DNA from: Mucilaginibacter myungsuensis
GTDB taxonomy: Bacteria > Bacteroidota > Bacteroidia > Sphingobacteriales > Sphingobacteriaceae
Length of the DNA: 64,000 nt
Assembly (NCBI RefSeq): GCF_015222005.1
Contig: NZ_JADFFL010000004.1
Coordinates: forward strand, 248,001-312,000
Direction: 5' to 3'
In this document: positions 60,369 to 64,000 of the stretch, piece after piece
Numbering within the stretch: the first letter of the stretch is position 1
Layout: the number at the start of each line of letters is the position of its first letter
The notes under the pieces: model-generated
Databases searched by the model: none
The model's input: only the letters and a program-made list of their open reading frames with translations
What the model was told of the DNA's origin: nothing
Position numbers and translations under genes: made by a program

Positions 60369-61844
60369 ATGTTTTTGCTTTTTGGTGCTCTTGCCTTCTA
60401 CATCATCCACCTGTTCTCCAAATACAGCGGCATCGGCATTTCGCCTGACTCGATCATGTATGCGAGTACGGCGCAGAATATCCATGATCATTTTTCGCTG
60501 CTTACTTATAATGGTAAGCCGATCACTTTCTTCCCGGTCTTTTATCCTTTCTTTTTAAATATCTGCATCTTCCTATCGGGAGGTGCAACGCCGGTTGCCA
60601 CCGGACCGGTGATCAATGGTTTGCTTTACATGGCTACCGTGTTCACGACGGGTTATATCGCTAACAAATTCCGCGCGCCGTCTTATATATATACATGTTT
60701 GATCTTGGCGGCTGTGGTGTTAAGCCCGGCTTTGCAGCAGATCTATATGTATCTATGGTCGGAGACCTTATTTATATTAGAGATATTACTTTTCCTGATC
60801 GCCTGGTATAGATACCAGCGGTCGAGAAGCGTGAAGGGATTGGTCATTGCGGGTATAATTGCCGCGATATGTTGCCTAACACGCTATGCTGGGATAACGG
60901 TTATCGCTACAGGTGGTTTGTTATTGATATTAGATAACGCGCTGAGCATTAAGCAGCGCTTAAGCCGCTTGGTGCTTTTTGGAGGCGTGGGTATCTCGCT
61001 ATTAGCCGCCAATCTTTTACTGAACCGATTATCTACAGGGTACAGCACGGGCACACGCCTGCCTGCTAATACGCCTTTTGTGGAGAATATGCACTTTTTT
61101 GGCATGGTGATGTTGGATTGGTTCGGTCTGCCGGGCAAGTTCGAGGCGGCCGGTGTTATTGTGGCAGCCGTAGTGATCATTGCGCTGATCGTGCTATTAT
61201 TAATAGGTATCAGTCGGCGCAGGCTTGGGACCTTAGAGTTTATCACCACCTCTTTTGCATTGGTTTATGGCTTATTTATTTTGACCATTGCAAGTATCTC
61301 CCGCTTTGAGCAAATGAACAGCAGGCTGTTATCACCCATGCTGATACCTTTATTATTAGCGTTTACCTGCTGGGCGCCTGATATGTTAACATGTTTTAGA
61401 TCTTTTAAGAAACGGTTATTGGCGACGCCTTTCGTCTGCTTGATACTTGCCTTAAACTATAGCTACACCCGCACCGATCTTGAGCTTTACGAGGCCTATC
61501 GCGAATATGGCATCCCGGGCTACACGGATGACGATTGGAACAAGTCGGACTTTGTGCAGTATCTGAAAACTCATCGCAATAGCTTTAAACCGGGGTATCC
61601 TATTTATACAGACGCTGATGAGGCGGTGTATATGTTCGCCGGGCGACAGTCTAAGTTGTTGCCGCATGTGTTTTTTGGTAAGGATGTGGCGATGTTCTAT
61701 CAGGAGCAAAAGTTTTATCTGATCGATTTTAAGAGAGTCACTACTAAGGAGTTATTGCCTGTGGAGGATGTTTTGAAGCGGAAGAAAATGGTGAAGGTTT
61801 ATGATGGGATTGATGGGGCGGTGTATCTTTATGAGGGTAAATAA
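60369..61844 (+). CDS. Polytopic membrane protein, possibly a glycosyltransferase of the ArnT/PMT type
   Basis: About 491 residues with 9-11 hydrophobic segments (FLLFGALAFYIIHLFS, LLYMATVFTTGYIAN, FIVAAVVIIALIVLLLIG). A C-terminal soluble part holds KPGYPIYTDADEAVYMFAGRQSKLL. This resembles Leloir-independent lipid-linked glycosyltransferases, though I see no clear catalytic Asp motif. I chose ATG 60369; the longer start at 60303 encodes a repeat-derived leader (SPFRGLGGL). Downstream of gmhB on the same strand. Confidence 0.75.
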   Translation: MFLLFGALAFYIIHLFSKYSGIGISPDSIMYASTAQNIHDHFSLLTYNGKPITFFPVFYPFFLNICIFLSGGATPVATGPVINGLLYMATVFTTGYIANKFRAPSYIYTCLILAAVVLSPALQQIYMYLWSETLFILEILLFLIAWYRYQRSRSVKGLVIAGIIAAICCLTRYAGITVIATGGLLLILDNALSIKQRLSRLVLFGGVGISLLAANLLLNRLSTGYSTGTRLPANTPFVENMHFFGMVMLDWFGLPGKFEAAGVIVAAVVIIALIVLLLIGISRRRLGTLEFITTSFALVYGLFILTIASISRFEQMNSRLLSPMLIPLLLAFTCWAPDMLTCFRSFKKRLLATPFVCLILALNYSYTRTDLELYEAYREYGIPGYTDDDWNKSDFVQYLKTHRNSFKPGYPIYTDADEAVYMFAGRQSKLLPHVFFGKDVAMFYQEQKFYLIDFKRVTTKELLPVEDVLKRKKMVKVYDGIDGAVYLYEGK

Positions 61845-61914
61845 AACTTAAAATGCTTATTGATATTTTTTTCATATTTTTATTTTATTGGTTCAACCAG
61901 CCCTGTCAATAAAT

Positions 61915-63615
61915 ATGAAATCGATTTCTACGTTAACTTTTCAACATACATTAAAAGACATTCACAAAAATACCGACAATCGAAAGTTCTGTTTTGTGCT
62001 AGGGGCTGGTGCAAGCCGAAAGAGTGGTATACCTACTGGCGGAGAGTTATCAAAAAGATGGTTTTCGGAAATCAAAGAACGAATAGATACAACTGAGTTT
62101 AGTTCTTGGCTAAAAGATCAAAAGATTAATAAAAGTGATTTAGCAGCATCTTATGGTAGTATTTATCGCAAACGTTTTGAAAACGATAAAACTTCTGGTT
62201 ATGAATTTTTAGTGCAGGAAATGAAAACTGCCAAGCCAAGTTTTGGGCACATTATACTAGCTCAAATATTAAGTCGAACATCCGGACATTGCGTATTAAC
62301 TACAAACTTTGACAGTTTAGTTGAATCATCCGTTTACCAATTCACAAACAAAACCCCGTTAGTATGTGGACACGAATCACTAAGTGGTTATGCTCGTCCT
62401 TCCAAAACTCACCCGCTAATTGTTAAAATACATCGAGATCTTCTACTTGCACCTAAAAGTGACCCTGACGAGATCAGTGAATTAGACCCAGGATGGAAGG
62501 AACCATTGGATCTCATTTTCAGCACCCACATTCCCATTGTTATTGGGTACGGAGGAAACGATGGTAGCCTAATGAGCTACTTCGAAAAAATGAATAAACC
62601 AAGCAACTTCTTTTGGTGTGGATTAGACGAGTCTAATCTTTCTGAAAGAATCAAAAAGCTTATTGATAAGCATGATGGCCGCTTTGTTAAAGTTGACGGC
62701 TTCGATGAACTAATGCACAAATTACTATTGGTATTCGATGAGATTAAACCTATAAAAGAGGAACTTCAAGATATTACAAATGAGCGCATTGTTATCGCAA
62801 ACAAGCAGTTTGAAGAAATAAATTCAATAATCGGCACAGATAAAGTAAGCACCAAAACTGAAAATAGATTATTAGAAACAACTCGTGAACTTTCAACTTT
62901 GGAATACGATTCCTTAGCTCAAAAGGAGTCCAATCTGGAAAAGAAAAAAGAAATTTATCTAACTGCATTGGCAAAATACCCAACGACAAGTTGGTTGTGG
63001 GGAAAATTTATTCACTTTTTAGAAGTAGAGAAAAGAGAAACAGACAATCTCGATTTTTACTATCAACAAGCATTGCAGCATAACACAGATGAGGCAGATT
63101 TATTTGAGAATTATGCGGTGTATTTAGACAATATTAAAAATGACGATGTCAAGGCTGAAGAATTTTATTTAAAAGCAATCGCATTAGATGAAAAAAATGC
63201 CAATTATTTGGGCAATTATGCGACTTTCTTAAAACATAATAAAAATAACGCTGTGGAGTCAGAAAGATACTTTCTAAAATCTTTTCAATTTGACCCTTAC
63301 GATCCAAATAATAATGGCAATTACGCCCAACTACTTTTGGAAAGAGGCGATTTAGAAAAAGCGCAGACTTATGTTAACACAGCAATAAAATTTGCCACTG
63401 AAAATGCTGTATTAGTTGAACAATGGTTTTATAGATATGCGCATTATTTTGAAAACTATTTAACACAGGCCGAAGCCCAATTAGAAGATCTCTTGAGTAA
63501 AGGTATACGTAGTCTTGGTTGGAATTTTGATGGTAATATAAAACAAGCCAAAGCGCAAAACCATCCTAATGAAGAAAAGTTAATTGATTTTGCGAGAAGA
63601 ATTATTTCGAAGTAA
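61915..63615 (+). CDS. SIR2 domain fused to C-terminal TPR repeats (candidate defence NADase)
   Basis: 566 residues from ATG 61915. SIR2 half: FCFVLGAGASRKSGIPTGG (GAGAS at 30-34), LTTNFDSLVE (Asn131, Asp133), KIHRDLL with His173, and IVIGYGGNDGSLM. The usual KLHGD reads KIHRD here. From about residue 340 on, TPR-like helical pairs follow (EADLFENYAVYLDNIK, NANYLGNYATFLKHNK, DPNNNGNYAQLLLERG). This domain pairing occurs in phage-response NAD-hydrolysing proteins. AT-rich relative to its upstream gene. The TTG at 61888 is less likely. Anti-phage role is inferred. Confidence 0.85.
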   Translation: MKSISTLTFQHTLKDIHKNTDNRKFCFVLGAGASRKSGIPTGGELSKRWFSEIKERIDTTEFSSWLKDQKINKSDLAASYGSIYRKRFENDKTSGYEFLVQEMKTAKPSFGHIILAQILSRTSGHCVLTTNFDSLVESSVYQFTNKTPLVCGHESLSGYARPSKTHPLIVKIHRDLLLAPKSDPDEISELDPGWKEPLDLIFSTHIPIVIGYGGNDGSLMSYFEKMNKPSNFFWCGLDESNLSERIKKLIDKHDGRFVKVDGFDELMHKLLLVFDEIKPIKEELQDITNERIVIANKQFEEINSIIGTDKVSTKTENRLLETTRELSTLEYDSLAQKESNLEKKKEIYLTALAKYPTTSWLWGKFIHFLEVEKRETDNLDFYYQQALQHNTDEADLFENYAVYLDNIKNDDVKAEEFYLKAIALDEKNANYLGNYATFLKHNKNNAVESERYFLKSFQFDPYDPNNNGNYAQLLLERGDLEKAQTYVNTAIKFATENAVLVEQWFYRYAHYFENYLTQAEAQLEDLLSKGIRSLGWNFDGNIKQAKAQNHPNEEKLIDFARRIISK

Positions 63616-63643
63616 CCGATTGCGGTTATTTGACCATTCAATC

Positions 63644-63706
63644 TAAACTCCGATAGGAACGGAAAGCCCCGACCCAAGGAGGGCTTGCAGTGGATAGCGG
63701 GGCTAA
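63644..63706 (+). ncRNA. Flavo-1-like RNA motif (tentative)
   Basis: Contains CGATAGGAACGGAAAGCCC, then GGGCTT, GCAGTGGATAGC and GGGGCTAA. Two nested stems form: CTCCG (63648-63652) with CGGGG (63698-63702, one G-U) and AAGCCC (63664-63669) with GGGCTT (63681-63686). The GATAG...GTGGATAGC flanks resemble the Flavo-1 RNA found in Bacteroidota, from memory only. Orientation follows that match. Placed 28 nt after the SIR2-TPR gene. Confidence 0.4.
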
Positions 63707-63752
63707 CGGCCGCTATGGAATACTGACCGTTAATTTTCAAAAATTCTCACAA

Positions 63753-63842
63753 GTCATGTTGAACTTGTTTCAACACCCCACTTGCATTGTTGCCATTGTT
63801 ACTGACCTACTTGATGGGGTGCCGAAATAAATTCGGCATGAC
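63753..63842. repeat. Dispersed repeat, family C copy 2 (inverted relative to copy 1)
   Basis: Starts GTCATGTTGAACTTGTTTCA and ends GCCGAAATAAATTCGGCATG then AC. Read on the minus strand it matches 6421-6514 end to end with scattered changes. The rest of the 385-nt tail includes 'aatgac' low-complexity words (63860-63918), like those at 53320-53372. Confidence 0.75.
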
Positions 63843-63951
63843 CTGTTTTTAAATATACCAATGACAGCGCAGCGTAATGACCCAATGACGCCGAAGGCTT
63901 AATGACTGCGCAGCAATGTCTACCTATTAGGTATATAATTTTCAAACGTTT

Positions 63952-63981
63952 TTTGTTTTTATAAATATCTGTCTATATTTG
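63952..63981 (+). promoter_or_regulatory. Promoter reading off the right edge
   Basis: TTTG (63952-63955), 18-nt spacer, TATATTTG (63974-63981). The spacer is a little short. What it drives lies outside the window. Confidence 0.45.
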
Positions 63982-64000
63982 CCGCACCTCCTCTGAGAAG

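Noticed and set aside
61915-63615. Thoeris, Gabija or other named multi-gene systems around the SIR2 genes
   Set aside because: No TIR, helicase or nuclease partner is next to either SIR2 gene.
1-64000. tRNA or rRNA genes
   Set aside because: I scanned for cloverleaf and TPsiC-like words in the gaps and found none convincing; a tRNA search program would be decisive.

Overview
The window looks like chromosomal DNA of a Bacteroidota, most likely family Sphingobacteriaceae (Mucilaginibacter/Pedobacter type). The reasons are promoters of the form TTTG-N19/20-TAnnTTTG, many lipoproteins with Cys followed by Lys/Arg-Lys-Asp, a LytS-type kinase with a LytTR regulator, an imuA-imuB-dnaE2 mutagenesis cassette, and intergenic spacers full of palindromic repeats. 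This placement is inferred from gene content and motifs; no rRNA is present and I found no tRNA, CRISPR array, integrase or transposase.

Layout. 1-5.3 kb: an SOS-type translesion operon read leftwards (small unknown gene, imuA, imuB, dnaE2 cut by the window edge) behind a promoter overlapped by an operator-like palindrome. 5.3-11.4 kb: exported and lipoproteins, an AT-rich SIR2-domain gene and a CDF metal transporter. 11.5-15.3 kb: GH29 fucosidase, a CBM9-like secreted protein and purB. 15.5-22.3 kb: a TetR-TolC-MFP-RND efflux operon with a palindrome over its start. 22.3-23.3 kb: repeats and a candidate small RNA. 23.4-28.4 kb: SGNH esterase, cupin, DUF1801, a lipoprotein that looks like a circularly permuted vWA domain, and a LytTR two-component pair. 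28.9-37.9 kb: PKD lipoprotein, PhzF, NlpC/P60 peptidase, stress-type helical-bundle proteins, Na+/H+ antiporter, an esterase, and a second CBM9-like paralogue. 38.3-43.1 kb: amn, clpX, clpP, tig (protein quality control). 43.3-51.3 kb: MORN-like protein, dihaem cytochrome, aldo/keto reductase, tandem lipoproteins, galK with an RNA methyltransferase, an acidic protein. 51.4-53.2 kb: an AT-rich AAA ATPase/TOPRIM pair. 53.4-59.4 kb: gltD and gltB. 59.7-64 kb: gmhB, a polytopic membrane protein, a SIR2-TPR protein, and a Flavo-1-like RNA motif.

How it fits together. Most of the window is housekeeping (purine metabolism, ammonia assimilation, proteolysis, efflux). Three AT-rich islands of one or two genes (SIR2, AAA/TOPRIM, SIR2-TPR) have the architecture of anti-phage or NAD-depleting genes and look recently acquired. 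At least eight families of short palindromic elements fill the spacers. Several sit inside operons, and one abuts or enters the 5' end of a coding region. The least explained items are the permuted vWA protein, the candidate small RNA on the minus strand near 22.7 kb, and a terminator hairpin embedded in a signal-peptide coding sequence near 7.77 kb.
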